Of a stretch of DNA of 64,000 nucleotides, positions 1-12,130 are shown piece by piece. The notes beneath the pieces were generated by a model, which made no database searches, had not been told where the DNA came from, and saw only the letters and a program-made list of their open reading frames with translations. The stretch is from NCBI GenBank assembly GCA_963932465.1, contig OZ010786.1:446884619-446948618 (forward strand), in the 5' to 3' direction. Source of the stretch: Maratus speciosus (Eukaryota > Arthropoda > Arachnida > Araneae > Salticidae). The stretch's first letter is position 1. Each line of letters starts with the position of its first letter. Made by a program: the position numbers and the translations under genes.

Positions 1-110
1 TTACGGGAGTTAGAGCGTGGACAGACGGACAGACGGACAGACGTACTGACGGCCAGACAAACCGAATGCATAAACACTTTTCAACTTTGTTGGAAAGTGT
101 TAATTAATAT
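1..110 (+). repeat. 3' end of a dispersed repeat with GACAGACG run and terminal hairpin
   Basis: The segment has a GACAGACG-rich run followed by AAACCGAATGCATAAACAC and then a small hairpin (AACACTTTTCAAC, short loop, GTTGGAAAGTGTT). The same end recurs near 6420-6472 on this strand and inverted near 61190-61240. The window edge cuts off the 5' part. No coding capacity is visible. I cannot place the family; the hairpin end is the diagnostic part. Confidence 0.5.
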
Positions 111-1892
111 TATTTTATTACCTTTACTTTTGTAAATTCAGTTATGTAGCTGAAAATGTTTAATTGAGAATTGATAGCGTCCTAATATCTGATATTATGG
201 ATTGGGAAAACTGATTAATTCATATTAAAAACTACCCGGAAACGTTTCCGAAAATCAATGGCAGCAAAAGAGACTTTTTGTATAACTGTTTATATAACTC
301 TCAAAAGTAAATTGGTTTTGGAAGTTCCTACAAATAAAGAACGTTTTTTTTTTTTGGAATAGTGAGTAACAGGGAAGAGATTATTGCGTTCATGATTATA
401 CAATATTTCCGTATATTAATTATCATTTGTATCTCTTTAATGTGTAATGAACCACCGACAACTAATTTGCGGAAATGTGACGTCAAATTATTAGGCGACA
501 TTTTAAAATCACAAAGAAATAATTATTAATTGAAAGATCTTATTGATACGATTAGAAAAATACCTTTAAGTGTAAGTATAGATTTTATATCTTTAGGTGT
601 ACTTTATAACATCGAGCGGCAGGGAGTCGATTGCTGTAACCTCAGTACTAAATAAGGTCTTATGTTTATCATGAAAATTAAAGCATTGAAATTTTAAGAA
701 GGAAATAACATTCCAAACAGCGCACTGATAGCTAAGGTTTATTCAGCTGTAATCAAAATTTCATCAGCACAGGCACAAATTATTTTTACGATTGACTGAG
801 TAATTAGAATTAAACATACAAATATATGTTACTAAATTAATTTTTGGCATGTTTACATGTTCAAAATTTGAACCGATTTGAATGGCAAAGCCAATATACT
901 ACATTAGTCTTAACTTTTCACCTATTTCGTAAGTATGTTTCAAAAACATAAAGGAGAATTTACTAGAATTCAAAGGTCTAGAAATTTGATTCTACAATTC
1001 TCGTATATTCATTCATTCTTTGAAATCTATCATGTTCTTGTTAAATATTTCAATAGAAACACTTCACTTAGCTAAAATCTAGTATAAACTTACAGTGAAT
1101 GAGTCTTCATATTTAGAACGAAACATTTCCTCTGTTTACTCTTTTCTAAATTACTTCGTAGATAATTTACGAACGTCAAAACTTTCGAAAACGTAGATTT
1201 ATCCTCCTCTTAATTACAATTTTGCATGTTATTAGCAAAATAGACGCAAGGTAGCATAGATACGTTGTGATAAAACATTTTGACAAATAAATTCGGAAGT
1301 TGCTTCATCCAATCGATACCTATTAGAGCATAGAAAAATTGTAATATACCATATGATAAACAAGTTCACTCGTAGTTTGTTACAAAAAGATAAGTAGATA
1401 TGTCAAACACATCTGCTTAAGAAGTTGAGCTCTGAGAAATAACTTTGCATTAACTCTCAGTTCCTTGAAAATTTTTTAAAAGATAAATTGGATATTTTAT
1501 CTAGTGTTGTACACATTTTTAAATCTCCAAAACAAAATGTCTAGTTTTGAATTATTGAGAGTGCTAATACTAAAATATGTATATTTTTTAATAAAGTCAT
1601 CTAATAATGTAAATATTTTACAGATTCTATAATGATTTGATTTGGAACAAATGTAATTGTCGCACCGGGGTTGGCGCAGTTTGGTTGGCGAGAAAACAGC
1701 ACTTTTGAATAAATGTTAGACCTAGCCAACTGAAATAGCATGTTATTTTTTGTTTTATTATGGAACAGTTTATTTCATTATAAAACGCACACAATTTTAC
1801 TAAAAACACACATAATTTTTTTTTTTATAAACAAGCACAAATTACACTAGATTAATTTTTAACACAATTATTCTAATTGGTAAATAAATCAT

Positions 1893-2228
1893 ATCAGATG
1901 TAAATTTCCAACTGGGCGAAAAATGTCCGGACCAGCATTCGAACCAGGGATCTCTTGGCTGAAGCCCCCAGTGCTCTACCATCTGAGCTATCTCGGACGA
2001 ATCTGGTGGAACTTTTTCACCCAGCTAACCTAATTGATAGGTTAGCAATTAGGTTAGCTGGGGTTATATAAATTATAACCTAATCAATTAGGTTAGCTGG
2101 GTGAAAAAGTTCCACCAGATTCGTCCGGGATAGCTCAGATGGTAGAGCACTGGCGGCTTCAGCCAAGAGATCTCTGGTTCTAATCCTGGTACGGACATTT
2201 TTCGCCCAGTTGGAAATTTACATCTGAT
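1893..2228. repeat. tRNA-like foldback: two tRNA-derived units head to head
   Basis: Two 146-bp arms (1893-2038 and 2083-2228) are near-perfect inverted copies around a 44-bp loop; the outer ends read ATCAGATG and CATCTGAT. Each arm contains a tRNA-like body (1925-1998 on the minus strand, 2123-2196 on the plus strand) with an A-box-like TAGCTCAGATGGTAGAGC and a B-box-like GGTTCGAAT, degraded in the plus copy. The T stem has a mismatch and the position before the putative anticodon is not T, so neither is a credible functional tRNA. It resembles SINE heads fused as a palindrome and lies inside R1 copy A. Confidence 0.7.
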
Positions 2229-2288
2229 AAGCACAAATTAGTTTATCATAAAACGCACTCAATATTTACCTTATTATAATACACATAG

Positions 2289-2707
2289 TAGAGAGATGTG
2301 CAAAACCGGGTAGGCGAGTAAAACCGGGTAGTGTAGATTCCTCCTTAGTTTAAACTTTTAACTATCAGTCAACACGAGGAATTGCTTGTAGGACATCATT
2401 ATGGCATTTGTAGCTGAACGGAACGCTTACTGTGTGCAATTCTTTTTTATGTAAAAAATTTCGTTTAAATTACTCTTAAAAATTGATTTGTTTGATTCTA
2501 ATTTTTACTTATATATTAACTATTTGTCCATATTGGTAAGAATTATATTTAATTCATTGCTTTTTCTGTTAGTAATTTAACAGTTTTACTAACATTTACT
2601 ATAGGACTGAGAGTATTAACGCCATTTTTTTAAAAATCTGTGTCATGTTGGGTTAAAACCTAGTACTTAGTGGGTCACAACCGGGTATACCCGGTCGTAC
2701 ATTCCTA
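2289..2707. mobile_element. Small hAT-like TIR element (MITE)
   Basis: The left end reads AGAGATGTGCAAAACCGGGT and the inverted right end reads AGGAATGTACGACCGGGT. The ACCGGGTA motif is repeated just inside both ends, as in many hAT-like termini. There is no ORF. I could not find a convincing 8-bp target duplication, so the superfamily is only a suggestion. Confidence 0.4.
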
Positions 2708-3766
2708 CATTTCCCTTCATTTTTTTCTACACTCATGGAAGGATTTTTTAAAGATAGTTAACAATTTAGCATGGAACTTTAAATTGCAATTTAATGATGC
2801 GAATTGCTGTTAAGCCATTGATTTGTCATTTATAGCACCTCTAAACTCATAATATAACCTAATGAGATCAACTTTAAATGAGAGGGATCGCTGTTTTGGT
2901 ACTGTTGGTATATCAACACTACCATTTTCCAAAGGTTTCCATTCACGACCGCCGGTGGAAAAACAATTTGTGCTACTAGTATTCATTATACTCAGTAAAT
3001 ATGCTCAAATATCCGCCAGAAAAAACAAAAACTAAAAGAACTAAAAGAACTGCATTGCGTTCGATTAAAAAAATACGTAGTTCCTCACGGTACCAGAAAC
3101 TGTTTACGCATACTTACTTAGAAAGAAGTCCGTCTGAAGAAGAATTAGTTCTTAAACTCGCAAAATAATAGGTCACCGAAATTTATCATCAAACATAGCA
3201 CGTATTGGCTTTGGTGTTGCACGTTACTTTCTGCTGATTTTGATAATCTATTGTTTTGAGGTTTCTAATTCGTTCTTCTCTTAAAGGTTTCTGAAGATAA
3301 GTGAAAGGATTCAATTACGAGGTTTACAGTAAATTAAAGAAAACTTCTCTAACGTGTCAATAAATGTTTCTGAAACAATCTAATGGGAATTTTCTGTCTA
3401 TTTTTTTGATTAATTAGTATGTTTTCACATCTCTTTAATTGAAATAAATATAATCAGTATAACGGAACTGAATACATATTAAATCTAAAAATTGTGCTAT
3501 AATGTTGAAAAAATTTCAATTTATGTGACACTACATTTTTCATAAAAGACATAATAAAAGAAGAACCTTTTCATTTTCTTGCTAAAGATATTGTTAGATA
3601 TTCTAAACTTTATTAAGTTTGTTTATTTATATTAAATTAAATTCATATCATGACTATCATCAATGCATGACTATCATTTAAAATTTCATTTCTTTTCTAA
3701 CAGCCGTGCTTATCACACAGGAAAAGAAAATATTATAGCAATTTAAAATGAAAAGAAAAAGTTTGT

Positions 3767-3988
3767 ATGGATGCCCTAAACACAGTGTGCTTTTATTTAT
3801 CAGTCCTAGCGAACTGTCTACAATTGTCAGCTGCGTCATGCTTTCTTGCTCAGACACATAATGGAAGAGATCCGATCTTGCTCAACAGTGCCAGTTTTTC
3901 ATTCGTAGCGTACCTAAATATATATATTATACCGACGAGTATTCCTGCAGTCAAGCAACAATTCGATGCTACTGAGTCTGAGTTGTAA
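3767..3988 (+). other. Small ORF partly preserved in two R1 copies, function unknown
   Basis: A 73-codon ORF with a hydrophobic beginning (FYLSVLANCLQLSAASC). R1 copy B (18711-18812) keeps the same frame for 33 residues (FYLSILANCLQLSA) and then stops; copy C near 59565 is broken early by a TAA. Substitutions between A and B are not clearly concentrated at third positions, so coding constraint is not shown. It could be a relic exon with a signal-peptide-like start or simply conserved repeat sequence. No family is recognised. Confidence 0.2.
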
Positions 3989-4583
3989 GCAGCTTCCGTA
4001 AAGTTTTGTCATTCATTAGTGAAGTAATTAGGGTTACGTATAAAATGATTTAGAGTCGTGCGAAGTGTGCGTAGAAATATGTCATCGTGAAGACTCATTT
4101 TAGAGCATGCATTTGTCATTTGTCTAACTTCAGAAAAAATAATTCTGTTGTTCCACTTACAAATTAAAACAAAAACAAAAACAAAAAAAGATAAGACGTC
4201 AAGTGTAGATAATGAAACACTCTTCATCACCTCTAGAATATTTTAAAAAGACTTCGGTATTTTAGGTAAATATGGTAATTTAGATACCTAAGAAAACAGT
4301 CTAGAAAACGCATAACATATCTGAAAAACTGATTTCATAAATTACTGCTCAGTTAAGTAATCCGATTATTTTGTGCAGTCCAGTATTTGATCTATAAACT
4401 GGTATATATTCATTGTAGTATGCGAAAATATAGTTTGGTAAAATATGCATAAAAGGTAGAAAAATTCACCTTCAGCAATTTATACCAATAGACGGAAACA
4501 TACTTGAATACTTTCATACAGATAACATTTTTATACACGCCACTGATTAATCTAAAATTTAATTTAGGCTATAACACTCTTAA

Positions 4584-5336
4584 GGGGTATCAGGACTCTT
4601 AAAATTGGAAAAAAGAAAAAAAAAGACCATTTTCAGCATTTAATATCTTAAAATGCATATGATTTTAAAACACAATTTTTATTGGGATAAAATATATAAG
4701 TATGTTCTTTCATTTCATGTACTTAACAATGGCAAGATTCAGAATTATCATTTATAGGGGACTCGAAACTGTCAGACATTTGTCGAGCAGGAAATGGGTA
4801 TAACAGCTTACGCGCAGGATTAGAAAATAAATTTTGAAACTATAATGAAAATTTTTGTACCTAATTATACTTCAGACTATCATAATTACCCTGAATCTAA
4901 ATAAATTTGTATTTAAAGCATTTTTATATTTTAATATAAAGTTGTACTTAGCTAATATAGAATTTTAAAATTTTTAACAGTATAACCACCTAAAAAGGTA
5001 TTTGGTTGAACATTAAAAATAAAATTTTAGGTTCAGTTTATGCAGTCTAACAGGAAACACGTGTTTTGAAAAATTCACGAAAAAATTTATTAGAAGTTCT
5101 TGAGATATCTTGCGCGTTATGCCCACAAACGCCATTTGGTGAGAATTTACTTCAAAGTTTCGGAAATGTCCCTTCAGCTATTCAGCTGGTATAATTCAAA
5201 AAGCGATAACTTCTATGTTTTAATAGAAATTTCAAGGAAACAATTGAATGAAAAAGTTAAGAAAAGATAGTAGACGTTTAACATCTAAGAAAAAAAAAAA
5301 TCGAAAATTTTGAAATTTTAAGAGTACTGGGATTCC
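4584..5336. mobile_element. Non-autonomous TIR element with TTAA-like flanks
   Basis: The left end GGGGTATCAGGACTCTTAAA and the inverted right end GGAATCCCAGTACTCTTAAA share ACTCTTAAAATT, and both are followed inward by A-rich sequence. The flanks are TTAA on the left (4580-4583) and TTAC on the right (5337-5340), which fits a TTAA target such as that of Kolobok or piggyBac elements. There is no ORF. Confidence 0.5.
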
Positions 5337-5668
5337 TTACAACTATTGGAATCAGACTTTCAGAAATTTCCTGTATATGGTTTTATCGATATTCTACAAC
5401 CTACTACCTATCTCGTATACTAAATATTGTTTACCTTGAAAATGACTAACTGAATTAAAAACCACTTTTAAGCAAATCACATTACGAATTTATTTGTGCA
5501 GCCCTGTATATAATTTATACCAAATTGTATGCAAAATAACACCATATAGTATGCAAACTAACACCACATAATATGCAAAAATTTAGATAAAATAAAAAAC
5601 GCATACCATATTAGAAAATGCACTTCCAACAATTATTGCTAATAAATAGTACTTCGTATACAGTACTG

Positions 5669-5930
5669 TATAGACCCCTTGCATTGACGTCACGTTGCTA
5701 TTAGCAACGACTGATACTATTGCATCTGGAGCACACACGTGGCGCACAGAACTGCCCGTTTGCCGTTAAAAGCACGTGTTATCTTTCCGTTTAATTTAGA
5801 TCTTTCTTATTTTTATTATTATAGTGCAAATAAGCCTAATAAGTCAAATGGAGAGCACCATATTTGCCCTATGTTTGGGCGCCATATGAAGCGATGCCTG
5901 GCATGTAACGTCATGTGCAACCCGTCTATA
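5669..5930. mobile_element. 262-bp MITE containing ACGTCA-type termini
   Basis: The left end TATAGACCCCTTGCATTGAC is matched by the inverted right end TATAGACGGGTTGCACATGA, continuing into ACGTCACGT and ACGTTACAT. The interior is more GC-rich than its surroundings and carries only a short chance ORF (5739-5933). TATA at both outer ends makes the exact target duplication ambiguous. Confidence 0.5.
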
Positions 5931-6071
5931 TGAAATCTCTTTTGTGTCCCTGGTATCGAATGATAAATGCTGTGCCCATCCTTTTCTACAGTATGTAACT
6001 TGTAGTAAACCTCAGTAACTTATATGAGTTTCATTATATTTAAAAAGTATAGCATAATTAAAGTACGCTGA

Positions 6072-6102
6072 ACTCCCCCCCCCCCCAAAAAAAAAAAAAA
6101 AT
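6072..6102. repeat. Poly(C) then poly(A) tract
   Basis: About 15 C residues are followed directly by about 15 A residues. Simple sequence, probably length-variable and prone to sequencing error. Confidence 0.9.
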
Positions 6103-6144
6103 GTAACGGAAATCTTTTGTGTGGCACAGTAAATGAATAATAAA

Positions 6145-6472
6145 TACCTTTCCACCCCATATTCTACAGAATTCATATTTTAGTGCACTTAACAAATGCA
6201 TATGGATTTCATTATGTTTGAAGTGATGTAACATCATTAAAATGCACTACAAACGATTGAGATTAATGTAACTGAATACTTTTGATTGTTCCTGTGAATG
6301 TACTATAAATGCTACACAGCTCATTTTCAGCTGGGATTGCGCTATAAGAAACTTCAATAACATACAAAAATTTCAGGGCAATCCGAGTATATGAACGAGA
6401 GTTAGAGCTAGAACAGACGGACAGACAAACCGAAGTCATAAACACTTTTCAACTACGATGGAAAGTGTTAAA
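6145..6472 (+). repeat. Member of the GACAGAC/hairpin-ended repeat family
   Basis: It contains GATGTAACATCATTAAAATG, a stretch ending in AGAACAGACGGACAGACAAA, then ACCGAAGTCATAAACAC and the terminal hairpin AACACTTTTCAAC / GATGGAAAGTGTT. Related members are at 1-110, 30425-30740 (inverted) and 61190-61500 (inverted). An apparent 60-codon ORF on the minus strand here reflects only the CTGT-rich repeat. Confidence 0.55.
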
Positions 6473-6599
6473 AACCCGGGCTTGTGAATTTTCAGCATGT
6501 GTTAGAAAATTTGCACTACCTACACACTAATGTCTAAAATTAAAGTTACAAACCCAAAACATGTGATTGTTGAATATAATTTTTATTTGAAGAAACTAG

Positions 6600-8477
6600 A
6601 ATTTAAATAGCGTAATAAAATTTTATTGAGTTTGATATTATGTTGAATAGCTGAAATATTTCTTATCGCTGAAATAACTGTCCATAGAGTAGTAGTACAT
6701 AACAGGGCAATTATTTCAGTAGGTGAATTATAATTTTCACGGAAATAATTTTCATTTAGAAAAATGTAATTTGACTAGATAATACATTCAAATTTTGTTG
6801 TTTGTCAAACATTTTGTGGAAAATATGTATCTCTTTATTATCCCCCGGTACGGTATGCTATTTCTTTCTCCCAGCTTATTTTGTGTCGTCTCCAAAAATA
6901 AAAATAAAAACGTTACCTTACAGAAGCCAACCTTAAAACAAAGCAGCACGATTTAATACTCTATAACAATTTTTTAAACTTCTAAGCATCGCACATTTTC
7001 CATTTTTATAGCGTCGTATTGAAAAAAAAAAATACTTTTAAATGCAATTTGTTTGAAAACTGCATCTCCATTTATTTTTGAGACATTAGTTTTTTTGTAG
7101 TTTTTGGAGCCATTTGCTTAATATTGGCAACGGAAGTACTCCGTTTCTGTAGAAAGTAAAGAAAAAATACTTGTAAAATAGTAATTATGTATTTTTGTTG
7201 CCATTTTTCGTAACAACCGAAATTAAATATAATTAAAATACGTGCTATTTTGAAAAAATATAATATAAACGAATGATTTCTGTTAAAACATGGAGATATT
7301 ATAAACTATATTTAATTTTAAGTGTCTATATATATTAATGTTACAAACAAATGAAGGCCTATAAATCATTAGACAAGTTTTTTTTTTTTTTTTTTTTTTG
7401 GTCGAGTTTCCTTAATGACGGCATTTTTTTTTTTTTTTTTTTTTTTTTGCATTTGTGTATTATTTCGCGATAGTGATGTCCCATGCCTACTTTACTGCAG
7501 ATATTTAAGAGTGGATCGTAAATATGGAATTCGAAGTGCGAATGACGCCCATTAAACATAAAATAAAAGCGTGTGCTGTAAGTCTTAAAATTGAAATATG
7601 TTTTATACTATTTATATATACATATTTTTTTTCATATTTTTCATTTCATATTTTACATATTTTTCGACACTAAATTCTGAAAAAGCAGAATTCCTGTTTT
7701 CTAGTTATTATTAATAGTTTAGTCAATATTTTTGTTTAAGTTCCAGAATGACTTATAGAAAAAAATCATCCGTTAAACATATTACAAAATGGAAATTAAA
7801 ATAATTCATGTTTTGTTCTTATTTCACCCCTTTGAAAAAAAATAGCTTTTTTTTACTGCCTATTTTTTTAAAATAATTAAAGAGACTGCTTTAATTTTTT
7901 CAAAATATTTTAATGTTACACTTTAAAACTTCTGCTTACTGATTAATAAACCAAAAATTCTAAATTTCTTTAGATATAATGAAAAGTACAACTATCATAT
8001 GTAATTAATACATAACAACGGAAAATATATTTTTGTTCCATTTATTTATATCTCTCGACTATATTTAATGCAGTGGAAACTTCTAAAATTTTGTTTTAAG
8101 CTATTTCCTTCTCCTTATATAATTTTTAAATGATAAACGGAATTTATAAGAAAAAATCAGCATATTTAGATGTTTTTACGGTTTACTTCATAGGAGAAAT
8201 ATAGATTAGTACAGTTATATTCTTACAGCACAATGAATCATTTCGAAAGATGCTCTTCAAAAGTTTCAAAATTAATTCACTATTTATTAATGTATATAAT
8301 TGTATATATGTCAAATATAAACTTATAAATAAATAAAGGCTATTATTTCAACTATAATTTTCTAATATTATAGTAATTACCCCTTGCAATGCATTAATTA
8401 TTTCTATCATGAAATCCTTCTATCCATTAAAAAAAATTCTTGGCTGAAAGTTTTAATTCTTATTTAGTTTTTAATTG
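6600..8477. other. AT-rich stretch with no recognised gene
   Basis: I see no conserved ORF, TIR pair or RNA gene here. It contains two T homopolymers (7378-7399 and 7424-7448) separated by 24 bases. These give an artificial lysine-rich ORF on the minus strand and may be tails of old retro-insertions. Confidence 0.6.
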
Positions 8478-8479
8478 TA

Positions 8480-9163
8480 CGAGGGATGTTCTTTAAATAA
8501 GGGCCGTTTGAAAATAAAAACCAAACGAAAGAAAATTTTCAAAAACCAAATTTATTTTCAGATTCTACATATATTTCTCTATTTTTAAACATAGCTGCCA
8601 AGTTTGTTTAAACACTTATCATACCGTACAGCTAGATTTTGAATACTCTCTTCATAGTAACTTGCCGCCTCCTCTGATAACCAAGAGGTCACAGCTGTTT
8701 TCAAATCTTTCTCATCGTTGTAGTGATTGCCGCCGAGAGGATGTTTGAGATAGCGGAAAAGGTGGAAATCGCTCGGCTCAAGGTCGGGGCTGTAGGTGGG
8801 GAGGGTTGAAAACTTCTCAGTCAAAAGAGTCCAATAAAGCTCGGTGTCTGAGCTGCGGTGTGAGGCCTTGCATTGTCATGGTGAACATAATTATCTCTGT
8901 TAGCATGCCACGTCTTTTGTTTTGAAACCCTCTGCATAGCTTTCGCAGTGTGTACGCTGACAGTACCTCGCACGGGGTGGGCGATTCAATAATCTTGAAC
9001 ATTTTAAAGACACAGAACAGACCGTAGAGGTTACCCACACAGCTGCAACAGAGCACTGTTGTTCCCAAGGAATGCCGGAACATGTCGCAGGCACTCGTTG
9101 CGGCGTGGCGGCCACATATTAGTGGATACAACAAAATGACCCTTACTTAAGAAACACCCCTAG
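8480..9163 (-). mobile_element. Internally deleted mariner-like element
   Basis: The ends are inverted: the left reads CGAGGGATGTTCTTTAAATA and the right, inverted, CTAGGGGTGTTTCTTAAGTA, both followed by AGGG. TA dinucleotides flank both ends (8478-8479 and 9164-9165), as expected for mariner. At 684 bp it is about half the usual 1.3 kb and lacks most of the transposase N-terminal half. It encodes a broken transposase on the minus strand. Confidence 0.85.
8585..9030 (-). pseudogene. Mariner-family transposase remnant, frameshifted
   Basis: Three pieces in different frames follow the order of a mariner transposase (a DD34D enzyme that cuts and rejoins element ends at TA sites). First comes a block with TLRKLCRGFQNKRRGMLTE (about 8890-8950), then HHDNARPHTA with the second catalytic aspartate (about 8840-8880), then YSPDLEPSDFHLF with the third aspartate and the normal C-terminus ending near LNKLGSYV (8585-8824). 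At least two frameshifts separate the pieces, and the DNA-binding domain and first catalytic aspartate are missing. It cannot make an active enzyme. Confidence 0.85.
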
Positions 9164-9165
9164 TA

Positions 9166-9863
9166 TATTTGTTTACATGACCTTAGCACAGGATTGACAT
9201 GATTGCACAAAAAGTAAACCTCGGACCAGAGTAATAGTCAGTAGTCAAGGCTATTCAATAGATTCGCATTGTCAAAAAATATACGGAATTTATGAGTGGC
9301 AATCTTCTTGGTTATCTTTAAAAAGTGTTTTGATGAGGAGTGAATGACACATTTTTTGTTTAATATTACCTCCGGCAGATCGTGATGTAATCCTGACGCT
9401 TTCTCGAATTAAACTGGTTATTGATAAAAACTGAACATAAATCAAAAAAATGTTCAGAAATAGAATTTTAGTAAAGATATTTGATGTATTGTATTAGTCA
9501 AGTGTTTTTCTATTCAATCTTTTTCTTTAAAAACTAAATATCTAACAATTTCAAAGACTTTTCTGTGTTGTCCCACATGTAAAACTCGACAACAACTTGT
9601 ATGCTAACATGAGTAAAAGAAAAAAATTGAAACGAAGCATTTTGCGAGTAAAAACACTCCTCATTATCAAAATTATAACTTTCTAGTTTATTCTTAAAAT
9701 ATACGATAGATAATGAGTTTCGGGTATTGAAATACTATTTTACCCTTTAGCTTTACTCGAATCAAGACAAAAAATATTTCTTAAATATTATTTAAAATAA
9801 TTATGCAAAATTAAAGGAAAACATCATTTAAGGAAAATTTTCTTCAGGTAATTAACTTTTATT
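9166..9863. other. Unannotated AT-rich stretch
   Basis: I see no ORF, inverted repeat or RNA gene that I can support between the mariner remnant and the 327-bp array. Confidence 0.5.
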
Positions 9864-9987
9864 AGGTAGCTTTCTTTACAAAAAAGCTACCTATTGCAGC
9901 CGTTCGGAGGAAAGCGATTTCAAAAAATTTTGGTATATTTTCATCGATCATGACCCCCAGACCCCGAAACCACCCTCCGTTCAAAAT

Positions 9988-9989
<2 letters not shown>

Positions 9990-10025
<36 letters not shown>
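9990..10025. repeat. (TA)n microsatellite
   Basis: Uninterrupted alternating TA run of about 36 bases at the start of the 327-bp array. Confidence 0.95.
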
Positions 10026-10027
<2 letters not shown>

Positions 10028-10060
10028 GACATATGTCACACTGTAACTCCCGTAATTATG

Positions 10061-12130
10061 AACCGATTTCGATGTAATTCGGTGTGTACATGGTACATAC
10101 CAATGTCTCGACCGAGTTCGTTGGCCAGCTTCATCCGCCGTTTTGTTTCAAAATGGCGGCCATTTAAAATTTTTTTAAAAATTTAAAACTTGAAATGTGC
10201 TACCAAAAAATTAAAAATGGAAAAATATTTTTTTCTTATGTATTTGACCTTTATACAAAGATTCCGGAGCAGTTTTTGTTTCGTCTATATCTTTAAAAAT
10301 GGCTGAGTTATAGCATTTTGAATTTCTAGAGTGGCTGACATTTTGAAACGTCGTGAATTTTGTCAAGCGATAAAACGCGTATTTATGAACCGATTTAGAT
10401 GTAATTCGGTGTGTACATAGTACATACCAATCTCTCGACCGAGTTCGTTGGCCAGCTTCATCCGCCATTTTGTTTCAAAATGGCGGCCATTTAAAATTCT
10501 TTTAAAAATTTAAAATTTGAAATGTGGTACCAAAAAATTGAAAATGGAAAAATATTTTTTTCTTATGTATTTGACCTTTATACAAAGATTTCGGAGCAGT
10601 TTTTGTTTCGTCTATATCTTAAGAAATGGCTGAGTTATAGCATTTTGAATTTCTAGCGTGGCTGACATTTTGAAACGTCCTGAAATTTGTCACGCGATAA
10701 AAGGCGTATTTATGAACCGATTTGGATGTAACTCCGTTTATACATAGTACATACCAATGTCTCGACCGGGTTCGTTGGCCAGCTTCACCCGCCATCTTGT
10801 TTAAAAATGGCGGCCATTTAAATTTTTAAGAAAAAATTAAATTTGAAATGTGGTACCAAAAATTGAAAATTGAAAAAATATTTTCTTCTTATGTGTTTGA
10901 CCTTGATAAAAAGATTCGGGAGCAGTTTTTGTTTCGTCTATATCTTAAAAAATGGCTGAGTTATAGCATTTTGAATTTCTAGCGTGGCTGACATTTTGAA
11001 ACGTCCTTAATTTTGTCACGCGATAACAGGCGTATTTATGAACCGACTTAGATGTACCTTGGTGTGTACATAGTACATACAAATATCTCGACCGAGTTCG
11101 TTGAACAGCTTCATCCGCCATCTTGTTTCAAAATGGCGGCCATTTAAAAAAATAAAAAAATAAAAAAATTTAAATGAGATACCAAAAAATTGGAAAATGA
11201 AAAAGATTTTTTTTGTATGTGTTTGACCTTAATACAAAGATTCCGGAACAGTTTTTCTTTCATCTATATCAAAAAAAAATGGCTGAGTAATAGCATTTTG
11301 AATTTCTCTTGTGGCTGACATTTTAAAACGACCTGATTTTTGTCACGCGATAACAGGCGTATTTATGAACCTATTTGGATGTAACTTGGTCTGTACATAG
11401 TACATACCAATGTCTCCACCGAGTTCGTTGGCCAGCTTCATTCGCCATCTTGTTTCAAAAGGGTTGCCATTTAAAAAAAATTAAATTTAAAATTCAAAAT
11501 GAGGTATTAAAAATTGGAAAATGAAAAAGATTTTTTTATGTGTTTGGCCTTGATACAAAGATTCCGGAGCAGTTTTTGTTTCTGAAACTTTGTTCTTTTG
11601 TTGATATCTTAAAAAATGGTTGATTTATAGCACTTTGAATTTCTAGCATGGCTAACATTTTGAAACGATCTTGTATTTGTCACGCGATAACACACGTATT
11701 CGCCTATTTCGAAGTAAGAAGGCATGTGGATAGTATACATCAACACCTCGACCAAGTTCGCTGGCCAGATTCATCAGCCATCTTGTTTCAAAATGGCGGC
11801 CATTAAATTAAAAAAAATATATATATATATTTAAAGTGAGGTGCAAAAAAATTAGAAATTGAAAAAGGTTTCTTTCTTAAGTATTTGATCTTGATATAAG
11901 GATTCAGGAGCATTTTTGTTTGTCTTTACCTTAAAAAATGGCTCAGATATAGCAGTTTCAATTTCTATTGTGGGTGACATTTTGAAAAATCTGATTTTTT
12001 GCATGCGACAGCACTCCCATATATTAACCGATTCCGATGTGAGTGAGCATGTGCACAGCAATTACTAAGGTCTCGACCAAGTTCACTGCTTAGCCTCATT
12101 CACCATGTTGTCTTAAAATGACAGAGGCAC
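10061..12130 (+). repeat. Seven tandem copies of a 327-bp unit
   Basis: The landmark AACCGATTT recurs at 10061, 10388, 10715, 11041, 11368, about 11701 and 12026, giving spacings of 327, 327, 326, 327, 333 and 325. Each unit also carries CGACCGAGTTCGTTGGCCAG, then TTCAAAATGGCGGCCATTTA, and TTTTTGTTTCGTCTATATC. The first copies are very similar and the last two are clearly more diverged, so the array has grown or been homogenised from the left. ORFs read through it are not conserved in frame and are not treated as genes. Confidence 0.9.

Larger units (their letters stand above)
110..4240 (+). repeat. Dispersed segment R1, copy A
   Basis: Long blocks align by eye with 13150-19440 (copy B), 52075-53040 plus 59545-61120 (copy C) and, for the first kilobase, 37385-38410 (copy D). 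Shared landmarks include TTATGTAGCTGAAAATGTTT (near 140 and 13690), TTTACTCTTTTCTAAATTAC (near 1137, 14960 and 52580), CCAAAGGTTTCCA (near 2930 and 17885) and AATTAGGGTTACGT (near 4027, 18961 and 59800). No long ORF is shared by all copies and no known domain is seen. It may be an old unclassified transposon or a duplicated non-coding locus. Copies A and C may also share 6480-6600 with 61010-61120. Confidence 0.65.

Noticed and set aside
1925..2196. Two candidate functional tRNA genes
   Set aside because: A and B boxes are present, but T-stem mismatches, a non-T base before the anticodon and duplicate SINE-type tails indicate tRNA-derived repeats.
7359..7559. Lysine-run ORF on the minus strand
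   Set aside because: Created by two T homopolymers; no conserved sequence around it.
9950..12061. ORFs of 69-85 codons within the 327-bp array
   Set aside because: They occur at shifting positions in successive units and are interrupted in most copies; not conserved as proteins.
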